A stretch of DNA of 7,220 nucleotides, taken from Rubritepida sp. Lineage in GTDB: Bacteria > Pseudomonadota > Alphaproteobacteria > Acetobacterales > Acetobacteraceae. Where the stretch lies: positions 1 through 7,220 of the forward strand of contig SKWC01000178.1 in the NCBI GenBank assembly GCA_007129145.1, written 5' to 3'. The position numbers and the translations under genes are program-made. Under the pieces are notes generated by a model. That model had not been told where the DNA came from. It saw only the letters and a list, made by a program, of their open reading frames with translations, and did not search any database. Below are positions 1 through 7,220 of this stretch, piece after piece; positions within the stretch are counted from its first letter, which is position 1; every line of letters starts with the position of its first letter.

Positions 1-102
1 CATTCCGCGGATCCGCGCATTGGCGTGCGGCGAGCGCACGACCAGCATGCGCAGCGCCCCGGGCCATCTGATCCGCCCGCTTTGCGCCAGCCGCACCGAT
101 GC
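1..102 (-). CDS. Possible partial xanthine dehydrogenase-family molybdopterin-binding large subunit
   Basis: Directly after the ndvB stop, and in the same frame, 34 open codons run to the left edge. They contain WPGALRMLVVRSPHANARI, which closely resembles the N-terminal block of CoxL/xanthine dehydrogenase-type large subunits (usually PGALH...VRSPHAHARI). Family members normally have about 40 residues before this block, including a GRGRY-x-x-D stretch; here only 18 codons are available and SGR joins IRWPGAL directly. Candidate starts are GTG at 94-96 or ATG at 46-48, neither with a clear ribosome binding site. It may be a real gene starting in another frame inside the ndvB end, a frameshifted gene or a remnant. 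The similarity is from memory on a short stretch. Confidence 0.4.
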
Positions 103-3100
103 TCAAGCTTCTTCGGCCGCCTGGTCATCCACCGATGCCGAGGGGCAGCCTCCGGCAGACCCGGCGTGGTCCGCACTTCCACCGAGGACCACCCGGACCT
201 CGTGGTGGGCCCCGTCGTCCACGAAGGGCACGCGCAACGGACGCAGCGGGACCGGCGCGCCATCGAACGTCGCCGTCGCGATGCCGCGGGCGACGCCGGA
301 GGGGTTCTCCACCGTGACAAGGTAGCGCGACGCCCCGCGCAGCAGGGTGACCTCGAAACCCGGCCAGCCGCGGGGGATGCAGGGATCGATCATCAGCGCG
401 GCGCCGCGGATGCGCATGCCCAGGATGCTCTCGATGCCCGCGCGCTGCATCCAACCCGCCGAGCCAGTGTACCAGGTCCAGCCGCCGCGGCCGACATGGC
501 CCGGCGCGGAATAGACGTCGGCGGCGACGACATAGGGCTCCACCCGGTAGCGATCGGTCCCTGCCTTGGTCCGGGCATGGTTGATCGGGTTCAGCATCGC
601 GAGCAGCCCGGCGGCCTTGTCCCCGTCGCCCAGGGCGGCGAACGCCATCACCGCCCAGAGCGCCGCATGGGTGTACTGCCCGCCATTCTCGCGCAGCCCC
701 GGCGGATATCCCTTGATGTAGCCCGGGTTGCGCCTGGTCTTGTCGAAGGGGGGCGCGAAGAGCAGCGCAAGCCCCTCTTGCGGCAGGATCAGTTCGCGCT
801 CCATCGCCGCCATGGCGCGGGCGGCCCGGACCGGGTCCGCGGCCCCCGACAGGACCGCCCAGGACTGGGCGATCGAGTCGATGCGGCATTCCTCGCTGAC
901 CGCCGAACCGAGCGGCGCGCCATCGTCGAAATAGCCGCGCCTGTACCATTCGCCATCCCAGCCCGCCGTCTCAAGCGACCCTCGCAGGGCCGCGGCATGG
1001 GTGCGCCAGCGTTGCGCCCGCGCCGTCTCGTCCCGCTTCTCCGCGATCGGCGCGAAACCCGCGATCGCGGCATCGAGCAGCCAGCCGAGCCAGACGCTCT
1101 CGCCCTCGCCCGCCTCGCCCACCGCGTTCATGCCGTCGTTCCAGTCGCCCGTCCCGATCAGGGGCAGGCCGTTCCGCCCGACCTTCAGCGCCGCATCGAG
1201 GCCCAGGGCGCAATGCTCGAACAGCGTCGCGGACATGTCGGAGACAGCCGGCTGGAAGAAGCTGTCATGCTCGCCGGGGTCCAGCGCCCGCCCCTCTAGG
1301 AAGGGAATCCCGACGTCGAGCACGGCCGTGTCGCCGGTCGCGGCGATGTAGTGCGCGGCGGCAACCGCAAGCCAGACCCGGTCGTCGGAGATCAGCGTGC
1401 GGACGCCCTGGCCGGAATGCGGCAGCCACCAGTGCTGCACGTCGCCTTCGGGGAACTGCCGCGCGGCGGCCCGCAGCAGGTGCTCGCGCGTCAGCTCCGG
1501 GCGGGACGCGACAAGGGCCATCCCGTCCTGCAACTGGTCGCGGAAGCCGTAGGCGCCGCTCGCCTGGTAGAAGCCGCTGCGGGCCCACACCCGGCAGGCC
1601 AGCGTCTGGTAGAGCAGCCAGCCGTTCAGCATCACATCCAGGGCGCGGTCCGGCGTGCGCACCTGGACCGCCCCGAGAACCCCCTCCCACTGCCGGGACA
1701 CCTCCGCGGCCACGGCGTCGAGTTCGGCTGCGCGGTAGCGCCGCAGGAGTTGCCGCGCGGCCTCCGCCCCGGCCGCCTGCCCCAGGAAGCATGCCACCTC
1801 CACGCTGCCGCCCGGCGGTATGGTCACGGTGGTCCGCAACGCGCCGCAGGGATCAAGACCCGCCCCGACGACGCCCGACAGCGGCACGGAGGGGGCAAGC
1901 GCCGCCGGCGCCGCGAGGGTGCCGTGGCGGCCGATGAAGCCCCGCCGGTCGCCGGTCCACTCCGTCTGGCGGCCGCCCATGTCCAGGAAGGCCACGCGCC
2001 CCGCGAAAGCGGGATTCCAGCGGTTGCGCGCGAACAGCGCCCCGGTCACGGGGTCCATCTCGGTGGCGGTGAAGGGCTGCGTGGCCTGGCGCGACGGGCC
2101 GAGCACCCATTCCGCATAGCAGGTGACGGACAGCCGGCGCGCCCGCTGCGAGACGTTGCGCAGCACGAGGCGCGAGATCTTGATCGGATCCTCGACCGGG
2201 ACGAGCTGGGTCAGCTCGCTTTCGATGCCGTGTCCCGTGTGGCGGAAGCGGCTGTAGCCATGGCCGTGATGCGCGACATAGGTGCCCAGGGGATGCCGTA
2301 TGGGGCTCGCCGTCGGGCTCCAGACCGCGCCGCTGTCCTCGTCGCGCAGGTAGAATGCCTCGCCCGAGCGGTTTGCGACCGGGTCGTTCGACCAGGGGGT
2401 CAGCTGGTTCTCCCGGCTGTTGACCGCCCAGGTGAACCCGCCGCCCTCGGCCGCCACATGGAAGCCGAAGCCAGGGTTGGCGATCACGTTGATCCACGGC
2501 GCCGGCGTCGAGAGCCCCGGCGCCAGGATGGTGACATACTCCCGGCCATGGGCCGCGAAGCCGCCCAGGCCGTTGAAGAATTCGAGCATGGGCAGCGTGG
2601 GCGGCGGGGCCGGGGCCGGGGCGATGCCCGGCGCGCGGCGTGGCGCGGGGATCGCCCTCCCCGTCGCGTGGTTCAGCTGATCCGCGAGCCTCCCATGCCG
2701 GCCGATGAGCACCACGCGCGCGATCGCCGCCAGCAGCTCGGCCGTCTCCTGCGCCATCAGATCCGCGCGGACCACGAAGACCCGCCCCGGCGGCCTGGCG
2801 TCGGCGTGGGGGATGTGCGGCTGGCTGGTCCGCGCCAGCGCCTCCAACGCGATCTGCAGGTCCTGCACATAGGAGGACGCACGATCGTTGAGGATGACCA
2901 GGTCAACCGGAAGCTGCTTCATGCGCCAATAGGCATGTGCCTGCAGCAGCTGGCGGGCCAGCCCCAGCTGCTCGGAATCATTGATGCGCAGCAGCAGCAC
3001 CGGAAGGTCGCCGGAAATGCCCAGCGACCACAGTCCCGGCTGCCCGCCCGCGCCCTGCATGATCGCCGCGGAGGGCGGACGCAGGCCCGGGCCGGTGTAC

Positions 3101-6100
3101 AGCAGGTGACCGGCAAGGCGCTGGAACACCCCGGCCAGCTCCGCATCGATGCCGAGGTGGCGCAGCTGCATCTGCGCCTGGGTCCAGGCGAGCGTTCCGG
3201 CCCGCTCGAAGCCCGCGCTGTCGTTGTGCTTGTCCACGAGATCGAGCAGCGCGGCGCGCGAGGGGGCGAGCATCGTGCAGAACGTCACCCGCGCGACCTG
3301 GCCGGGGGCGATCCGCACGCGCCGCCGCAGCGCGAAGATCGGGTCGAGCACCGTGCCGGTGGTGTTCGACAGCGCCCGGCCATGGCCCATCGCCCGCGGG
3401 TTGCGCGGGCCGGCCCCGCGGCCGAGGAAGCGGGCGCGGTCGGTCTCGATCTCGGGCGGCCCGACGGCCTCCCCCTCGACGACGCCCAGATGCGCGGCCC
3501 AGATCTCCGGCTCGGCCGGCGAACGCCGGCGGCGCGTGGCGATGATGGCGCCATGCTCGGCCAGGAACTCGGTCGTCACGAACATCTTCGACAGGGCGGG
3601 ATGGCCGACATCGGCCGCCTGCGGGCCCAGCACCAGCTCCGTGAAGGAGGTCAGCGTGACCTCGCACGCCTCGCTGCCGCCATTGGCGACCGTCACGCGG
3701 CGCAGCTCCGCGTCATCCTCGGCCGAGACCAGCACGTCGAGGGTGGTGGTGATGTCGCCGTCGCGCCGGGCGAAGGTCGCGCATTCCTCCTGGAAGGTCA
3801 CGGCATAGTCGTCGGGCGCTGCACCACAGGGCTGCAGGCCGGCCGACCAGACGCGGCCGCTGCGATCGTCACTGATGTAGATGTAGGAGCCGTGGTCGTC
3901 GCGGGTGGGATCCTCGCGCCAGCGTGTCACGGCCGTGCCCTGCCACCAGCTCTGCCCCGACCCGGCGGCGGTCAGCATGGTGGTGTAGCGGCCGTTCGAT
4001 AGCATGTGTGTCGCGGGGGCCGCATCGGGTGCCGCGCCGTAGCGCCGCACGCCCGGCGCGGCGCCGTCCGCGGGTCTTTCGGGCGCGCGGGCATGGGCGG
4101 CCCAGGCTTGGATGACCGCCACATCGCGCGGCTTGCGTTCCTGCAGCAGCAGTTCCGTCGCCTGGACCATCGGCTCGGCATGGAAGCGGGCCCGCATGAT
4201 GCCGCCGAGCAGCGCATCCGCGATCGCGACGATGGTCATGGCCTGGTGATGCGCCATGAAGGCGCGGACGATCACCATCTCCTGGCCCTGCGGCAGCCGG
4301 ATCGGGGTGTAGTCGAGGGCTTCCCGGAAGCCATGGCGCCCGAGCATGCCCAGCGCCTCGAGGCGCCGGAAATTCCGCATGGCCGCCACCGGATCGACCA
4401 TCGCAGCAAGCCCCGTCGCGTAGGGTGCGACGACGGTGTCCTCCGACAGGCCCCGCTTGAGGCCGAGATTCGGCACACCGAAGCTGGAGTATTGATAGGT
4501 GAACTCGATGTCCCGCGCGTTGTAGGCGGATTCCGAGATGCCCCAGGGGACGCCGAGGGACGCCGCATGGCTGATCTGCCGGCGCACGATCAGGCGGTTG
4601 GTCTGCTCCATCAGGCTGTGCCTCGGCGCGCGCATCACCAGCGACGGCATGAGGTATTCGAACATCGATCCCGACCAGGAGATCAGCGCCGCGCCCGAAC
4701 CGACCGGCGTCACCGTGCGGCCGAGGCGGAACCAGTGGCGCGTCGGAACATCGCCCTTCGCGATCGCCAGGAAGCTCGCGAGCCGTGCCTCGGAGGCCAG
4801 CAGGTCGTAGCAGCTGTGATCCAGGCGTCCTTCCGGCACGAGGTAGCCGATCGCGAGCAGGAGCCGGTCATGATCCAGCAGGAAGCCGAACTCCATGGCG
4901 AGCGCCATGGACCGCGCGGCCTGCCCGATCGCCAGGAGGGAGTCGTCGAGGACGGCCCGCGCCTCCTCGGCCAGGGCCAGGTCCCGGCGGTGGCTGTGGA
5001 TTGCATCGCGGGCCGCCGCCGCCCAGAATGCGAGGCCGGCCTCGCCATGTTCCGCGGCCCCTCCGGTCGGGGTTACCGCGACCTCGCCCATGTCCGCGGC
5101 CTGCACGGCGAGGCGCTCCAGCCGCGCGGCGAGCGTGTCGGACGCCGCGATGGGCACGCTGGCCTGTTCGAGCATGGCGCGCAGGACATGGTCCAGGGCG
5201 CGCCATCGCGCCGGCTGGCCTTCGCGCAGCCATGCCGCCTCGGCAACCAGGACGCGCAGCGCATCGGCGATCCCCGCCAGCCGCGCCGAGGCATCCGTGG
5301 GACGGCCGCGCCATTCCTCGCAGGCATTGGCGAGGGCGATGAGATGGCCGGCCATGTTGCCGCTGTCCACGGTGGAGACGTAGCGGGGATCGAGCGGCCG
5401 CAGATCCCGCGTGTCGTACCAGTTGTAGAAATGGCCCTTGCACCGTTCGAGCCGGCCGAGCGTCGCGAAGGTCGCCTGTAGGCGCTCCACGGCGTCGAAG
5501 GTGCCGATCCAGCCGAAATCACGCGCGGTCGCCACCGACAGGAGATACAGGCCGATATTCGTCGGCGACGTCCGGTGCGCGAGGCGCGGTTCTGGATCCT
5601 CCTGGAAGTTGTCGGGCGGCAGCGCGTTCTCTCGGGTCGTGACGAAGGTCTCGAAGAACCGCCAGGTGCGCCGCGCGATCAGGCGCAGGGCCTGCGCGTC
5701 CGCGGCCGGCAACCGCAGCCGCGCGGCATCGGGGGGCGAGCGGCTGCTCCACCACGCGACCGTGGGCGAGGCCGCCCACAGCAGTGCGAAGGGGGCCGCC
5801 AGGACCCAGTTGCCCGTCCCCCCCAGGAATGCCGTGAGCAGCGCCGCCGCCGCCGCCAGCGGCCCGGCCACCATCCTCCAATGCAGGCGGAGCAGACCCA
5901 GGCGCACGCCATTCGCCGCCTGGTCCGCCGTCACCCACTCCAGCAGATGCCGCCGTGTCGCGAACAGCCGCACAAGGGTGCGCAGGATCGCATCCCCCAT
6001 CAGCCAGGCCTGGTGGGCCAGGAGCGTGACGATCAGCAGCGCGAGCCCCAGCGCCAGCCCGACATCGGTGCCGAGCGCGCCCAGATGGCTGCGCAGCGTC

Positions 6101-7220
6101 AGCCCGCGGCGGTGCGGCACGATCGCGCCCAGCACGGGGATCAGCGCCGGCACGATGATCGTCGCCAGCAGGAAGGCGGTCCAGGCGAGGGCAGCGCCCA
6201 GGGGCAGCGCCCATCCCGCGAGAAACGCCAGCAGGGTGATGGGCGCCGACAGGGTGCGCCGCAGGTTGTCCAGCGCCTTCCAGCGCCCGGTCCCGGGCAG
6301 GCCGGTCTTGGCTTCACCGCCACGCCGCAGCGAAATGGGGCAGCGCGCCAGGATCCATGGCAGCAGCTGCCAGTCGCCGCGCGCCCAGCGGTGCTGGCGC
6401 AGCGCGAAAACGTCGTAGCGGGTGGGATAGGCCTCGACGACCTCGACATCGGTCGCGAGCCCGGCGCGGGCGAAGATGCCCTCGAACAGGTCGTGGCTGA
6501 GGAGCGTCCCCTCCGGGATACGGCCGCGCAGGGCGGCCTCGAACGCATCCACGTCGTAGATGCCCTTCCCCGCGTAGGAGCCCTCGCCGAACAGGTCCTG
6601 ATAGACGTCCGAAACCGCCGACGCGTAGGGATCCATCCCGCCATGGCTCGAATGGATGCGCTGGAACAGCGACCCCTCGGAGCCGACCGGCATGGATGGC
6701 GTGACGCGCGGCTGCAGCACCGCATGCCCCTCCACGACCCGCCCCGAGGCGGGGTCGAGCCGCGGCCGGTTCAGCGGGTGCGCCATCTTGCCGATCAGCT
6801 TGCGCACGCTGTCCCGCGGCAGCCTGGTGTCGGCATCGAGCGTGATGACATAGCGGACACCGCATGGCGCCGCGTCGCCCTGCCCCGGGCCCAGCATGAA
6901 GCTCGTGTCGGTCGCGCCGCGCAGCAGCCGGTTCAGCTCATGCAGCTTCCCGCGCTTGCGTTCCCAGCCGATCCAGCAGCCCTCGCCCGCGCTCCAGCGG
7001 CGTTGCCGGTGCAGCAGCAGGAAGCGGGCGCCGCCATCCGCCTGGGGGTGGCGTTCGTTCAGCCGCGCGATGCCGGCGCGGGCCGCGGCCAGCAGCGCCG
7101 CATCCTGCGCCATGTGCTCCTGCGGGGCATCCGCCCAGTCCGACAGCAGCGCGAAGCGCAGATCCCCGCCGGTGCTGGCCAGATGATGGACCTCCAGGCG
7201 CTCGATCAGCTCCTCGATGG
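103..7220 (-). CDS. ndvB: Cyclic beta-1,2-glucan synthase, 5'-partial (start outside window)
   Basis: Inner-membrane enzyme that polymerises glucose from UDP-glucose into beta-1,2-glucan, trims it and cyclises it for the periplasm. The frame is open from the right edge to TGA at 103-105: 2371 complete codons, numbered here from the first complete codon at 7218. Family members are about 2800-2900 residues, so some 450-500 N-terminal residues are missing. An in-frame ATG at 7111-7113 is not the start, because the 35 codons before it read as conserved family sequence (IERLEVHHLA, LRFALLSDW). Order: GT84 core (1-290; D128/D130 in LDADT, D243 in LLSHD, RQHRW 274-278), membrane helices (323-491), glycoamylase-like domain (510-1020), GH94-like unit without catalytic motif (1060-1520), Pro/Ala linker (1524-1543), full GH94 unit (1544-2345; GTGDWNDGMN 2022-2031). 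No frameshift is seen. Promoter and upstream neighbours are outside the window. Identity is near certain; the symbol could equally be chvB or cgs. Confidence 0.97.
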   Translation of the reverse strand, partial: IEELIERLEVHHLASTGGDLRFALLSDWADAPQEHMAQDAALLAAARAGIARLNERHPQADGGARFLLLHRQRRWSAGEGCWIGWERKRGKLHELNRLLRGATDTSFMLGPGQGDAAPCGVRYVITLDADTRLPRDSVRKLIGKMAHPLNRPRLDPASGRVVEGHAVLQPRVTPSMPVGSEGSLFQRIHSSHGGMDPYASAVSDVYQDLFGEGSYAGKGIYDVDAFEAALRGRIPEGTLLSHDLFEGIFARAGLATDVEVVEAYPTRYDVFALRQHRWARGDWQLLPWILARCPISLRRGGEAKTGLPGTGRWKALDNLRRTLSAPITLLAFLAGWALPLGAALAWTAFLLATIIVPALIPVLGAIVPHRRGLTLRSHLGALGTDVGLALGLALLIVTLLAHQAWLMGDAILRTLVRLFATRRHLLEWVTADQAANGVRLGLLRLHWRMVAGPLAAAAALLTAFLGGTGNWVLAAPFALLWAASPTVAWWSSRSPPDAARLRLPAADAQALRLIARRTWRFFETFVTTRENALPPDNFQEDPEPRLAHRTSPTNIGLYLLSVATARDFGWIGTFDAVERLQATFATLGRLERCKGHFYNWYDTRDLRPLDPRYVSTVDSGNMAGHLIALANACEEWRGRPTDASARLAGIADALRVLVAEAAWLREGQPARWRALDHVLRAMLEQASVPIAASDTLAARLERLAVQAADMGEVAVTPTGGAAEHGEAGLAFWAAAARDAIHSHRRDLALAEEARAVLDDSLLAIGQAARSMALAMEFGFLLDHDRLLLAIGYLVPEGRLDHSCYDLLASEARLASFLAIAKGDVPTRHWFRLGRTVTPVGSGAALISWSGSMFEYLMPSLVMRAPRHSLMEQTNRLIVRRQISHAASLGVPWGISESAYNARDIEFTYQYSSFGVPNLGLKRGLSEDTVVAPYATGLAAMVDPVAAMRNFRRLEALGMLGRHGFREALDYTPIRLPQGQEMVIVRAFMAHHQAMTIVAIADALLGGIMRARFHAEPMVQATELLLQERKPRDVAVIQAWAAHARAPERPADGAAPGVRRYGAAPDAAPATHMLSNGRYTTMLTAAGSGQSWWQGTAVTRWREDPTRDDHGSYIYISDDRSGRVWSAGLQPCGAAPDDYAVTFQEECATFARRDGDITTTLDVLVSAEDDAELRRVTVANGGSEACEVTLTSFTELVLGPQAADVGHPALSKMFVTTEFLAEHGAIIATRRRRSPAEPEIWAAHLGVVEGEAVGPPEIETDRARFLGRGAGPRNPRAMGHGRALSNTTGTVLDPIFALRRRVRIAPGQVARVTFCTMLAPSRAALLDLVDKHNDSAGFERAGTLAWTQAQMQLRHLGIDAELAGVFQRLAGHLLYTGPGLRPPSAAIMQGAGGQPGLWSLGISGDLPVLLLRINDSEQLGLARQLLQAHAYWRMKQLPVDLVILNDRASSYVQDLQIALEALARTSQPHIPHADARPPGRVFVVRADLMAQETAELLAAIARVVLIGRHGRLADQLNHATGRAIPAPRRAPGIAPAPAPPPTLPMLEFFNGLGGFAAHGREYVTILAPGLSTPAPWINVIANPGFGFHVAAEGGGFTWAVNSRENQLTPWSNDPVANRSGEAFYLRDEDSGAVWSPTASPIRHPLGTYVAHHGHGYSRFRHTGHGIESELTQLVPVEDPIKISRLVLRNVSQRARRLSVTCYAEWVLGPSRQATQPFTATEMDPVTGALFARNRWNPAFAGRVAFLDMGGRQTEWTGDRRGFIGRHGTLAAPAALAPSVPLSGVVGAGLDPCGALRTTVTIPPGGSVEVACFLGQAAGAEAARQLLRRYRAAELDAVAAEVSRQWEGVLGAVQVRTPDRALDVMLNGWLLYQTLACRVWARSGFYQASGAYGFRDQLQDGMALVASRPELTREHLLRAAARQFPEGDVQHWWLPHSGQGVRTLISDDRVWLAVAAAHYIAATGDTAVLDVGIPFLEGRALDPGEHDSFFQPAVSDMSATLFEHCALGLDAALKVGRNGLPLIGTGDWNDGMNAVGEAGEGESVWLGWLLDAAIAGFAPIAEKRDETARAQRWRTHAAALRGSLETAGWDGEWYRRGYFDDGAPLGSAVSEECRIDSIAQSWAVLSGAADPVRAARAMAAMERELILPQEGLALLFAPPFDKTRRNPGYIKGYPPGLRENGGQYTHAALWAVMAFAALGDGDKAAGLLAMLNPINHARTKAGTDRYRVEPYVVAADVYSAPGHVGRGGWTWYTGSAGWMQRAGIESILGMRIRGAALMIDPCIPRGWPGFEVTLLRGASRYLVTVENPSGVARGIATATFDGAPVPLRPLRVPFVDDGAHHEVRVVLGGSADHAGSAGGCPSASVDDQAAEEA
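184..2589 (-). other. Catalytic GH94 phosphorylase unit
   Basis: Complete GH94 fold: beta-sandwich at residues about 1544-1812 (FFNGLGGFAAHGREYVTIL, LRDEDSGAVWSP, EWVLGPSRQ), helical barrel at about 1840-2270, and a closing beta-sandwich up to about 2345. Hallmarks are SGAYGFRDQLQD, WWLPHSGQGVRTLISDD, GTGDWNDGMN (codons 1126-1155), YIKGYPPGLRENGGQYTHA and GWTWYTGSAGW. By family knowledge the second Asp of DWND (residue 2028) is the general acid, and the His/Gly/Arg-Thr block lies near the phosphate site. In characterised cyclic glucan synthases this region phosphorolyses the growing chain and sets ring size. Confidence 0.9.
2590..2649 (-). other. Pro/Ala-rich interdomain linker
   Basis: Residues 1524-1543 are almost entirely Pro, Ala and Arg (PAPRRAPGIAPAPAPPPTLP). 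The stretch separates the helical half-barrel of the first GH94-like unit from the beta-sandwich of the second and is probably a flexible hinge. It is coding sequence, not a DNA repeat element. Confidence 0.8.
2659..4041 (-). other. First GH94-like unit, apparently non-catalytic
   Basis: Residues about 1060-1325 read as the beta-sandwich of GH94 phosphorylases (MLSNGRYTTMLTAAGSG, then ISDDRSGRVWSAG and FTELVLGPQ). A helical stretch at about 1336-1520 follows, containing LWSLGISGDLPVLLLRI and LPVDLVILND, which resembles the first half of a GH94 helical barrel. It stops before the part that would carry the catalytic DWND motif and runs directly into a linker, so it is probably structural or substrate-binding. 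Limits are approximate. Confidence 0.75.
4159..5691 (-). other. Glycoamylase-like (GH189-type) cyclization domain
   Basis: All-helical glycoside-hydrolase-like domain, residues about 510-1020. In related synthases this middle region has been assigned the transglycosylation that closes the beta-1,2-glucan ring (family GH189, related to the GH144/GH162 beta-1,2-glucanases). Recognisable blocks are TWRFFETFVT, the Asn/Asp-rich FYNWYDTRDL and STVDSGNMAGHL, ISWSGSMFEYLMPSLVMR, PWGISESAYNARD, YQYSSFGVPNLGLKRGL and MAHHQAMT. These acidic and aromatic blocks probably line the active cleft, but I cannot assign the catalytic residue from sequence alone. Confidence 0.85.
5746..6252 (-). other. Membrane-helix block following the GT84 core
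   Basis: About five hydrophobic segments are seen at residues 323-344, 345-367, 385-407, 449-467 and 471-487. They are rich in Leu, Ala, Ile and Val, with Arg-rich stretches between them (for example PHRRG and LFATRRHLL). They anchor the synthase in the inner membrane and separate the glycosyltransferase from the large C-terminal region; family members have further helices before the GT84 core. Helix count and limits are by eye. Confidence 0.85.
6349..7218 (-). other. GT84 glycosyltransferase core (partial) of the cyclic glucan synthase
   Basis: Cytosolic catalytic region that transfers glucose from UDP-glucose to make beta-1,2 linkages. The processive-glycosyltransferase signature D, D, D, (Q/R)xxRW is visible: LDADT with D128 and D130 (codons around 6829-6840), the third Asp D243 in LLSHDLFEG, and RQHRW at 274-278, where the first position is Arg rather than Gln. 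The flanking blocks GWERKRGKLHELNRLLRGA and FGEGSYAGKGIYDVDAFE are also typical of NdvB. The N-terminal part of the domain lies beyond the right edge. Residue roles are assigned from family knowledge. Confidence 0.92.

Noticed and set aside
6..17. Perfect 12-base palindrome cgcggatccgcg as an operator site
   Set aside because: A single GC-rich palindrome within apparent coding sequence, without a partner copy or a nearby promoter; chance is the simpler explanation.
24..40. Hairpin with a 6-bp stem and 5-base loop (cgtgcg / cgcacg) as a terminator downstream of ndvB
   Set aside because: It is short, has no T-run on the transcribed side, and falls in the codons for the conserved VRSPHAN stretch of the possible next gene.
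1351..4002. Long open frame (883 codons) on the plus strand opposite ndvB
   Set aside because: Its product is Arg/Gly/Ala/His-rich with no recognisable domain, and it lies antisense to strongly conserved enzyme sequence. Long antisense frames are expected at this GC content. The plus-strand frames at 25-1299, 4006-5481 and 5438-6418 are rejected for the same reason.
7111..7113. In-frame ATG as the start of a shorter protein
   Set aside because: The 35 codons before it, up to the window edge, have no stop and match the conserved NdvB block preceding the LHR/GWERKRGKLHELN region. The true start is outside the window.
103..7220. A new multi-gene defence or mobile system
   Set aside because: The window holds one continuous housekeeping-type biosynthetic gene. 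There are no terminal inverted repeats, integrase or transposase sequence, repeat arrays or clusters of small genes.

Overview
The window is strongly GC-rich (roughly 70% by eye) and almost wholly occupied by one reading frame on the minus strand. That frame is the C-terminal four fifths or so of a cyclic beta-1,2-glucan synthase (NdvB/ChvB/Cgs family). The protein family, the base composition and the codon use suggest an alphaproteobacterium, but the sequence does not fix the genus.

Layout, read in the direction of transcription (right to left). The frame is already open at the right edge (7220) and has no start in the window, so the N-terminal membrane segments and the first part of the glycosyltransferase lie outside. 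Visible in order are: the GT84 glycosyltransferase core (about 6349-7218), a block of about five membrane helices (about 5746-6252), the glycoamylase-like cyclization domain (about 4159-5691), a first GH94-like unit without the catalytic motif (about 2659-4041), a Pro/Ala linker (2590-2649), and a second complete GH94 unit with the DWND motif (about 184-2589). The gene ends with TGA at 103-105. No frameshift or internal stop is seen over 2371 codons, and the key motifs of the GT84 and GH94 activities are intact, so the gene looks functional.

The modules fit the known pathway. The GT84 part builds a linear beta-1,2-glucan from UDP-glucose at the inner membrane. The GH94 part trims it by phosphorolysis and so sets the chain length. 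The middle domain closes the ring. The product is a periplasmic cyclic glucan involved in osmotic adaptation and, in symbionts and pathogens, in host interaction.

The last 102 bases (1-102) encode, on the same strand and directly after the stop, a short stretch resembling the N-terminal region of xanthine dehydrogenase/CO dehydrogenase-type molybdopterin-binding large subunits. It is cut by the window edge and has no convincing start. No RNA gene, mobile element, CRISPR array, promoter or convincing terminator was found. I see no new multi-gene system here; the content is mainly one large, well-known enzyme.
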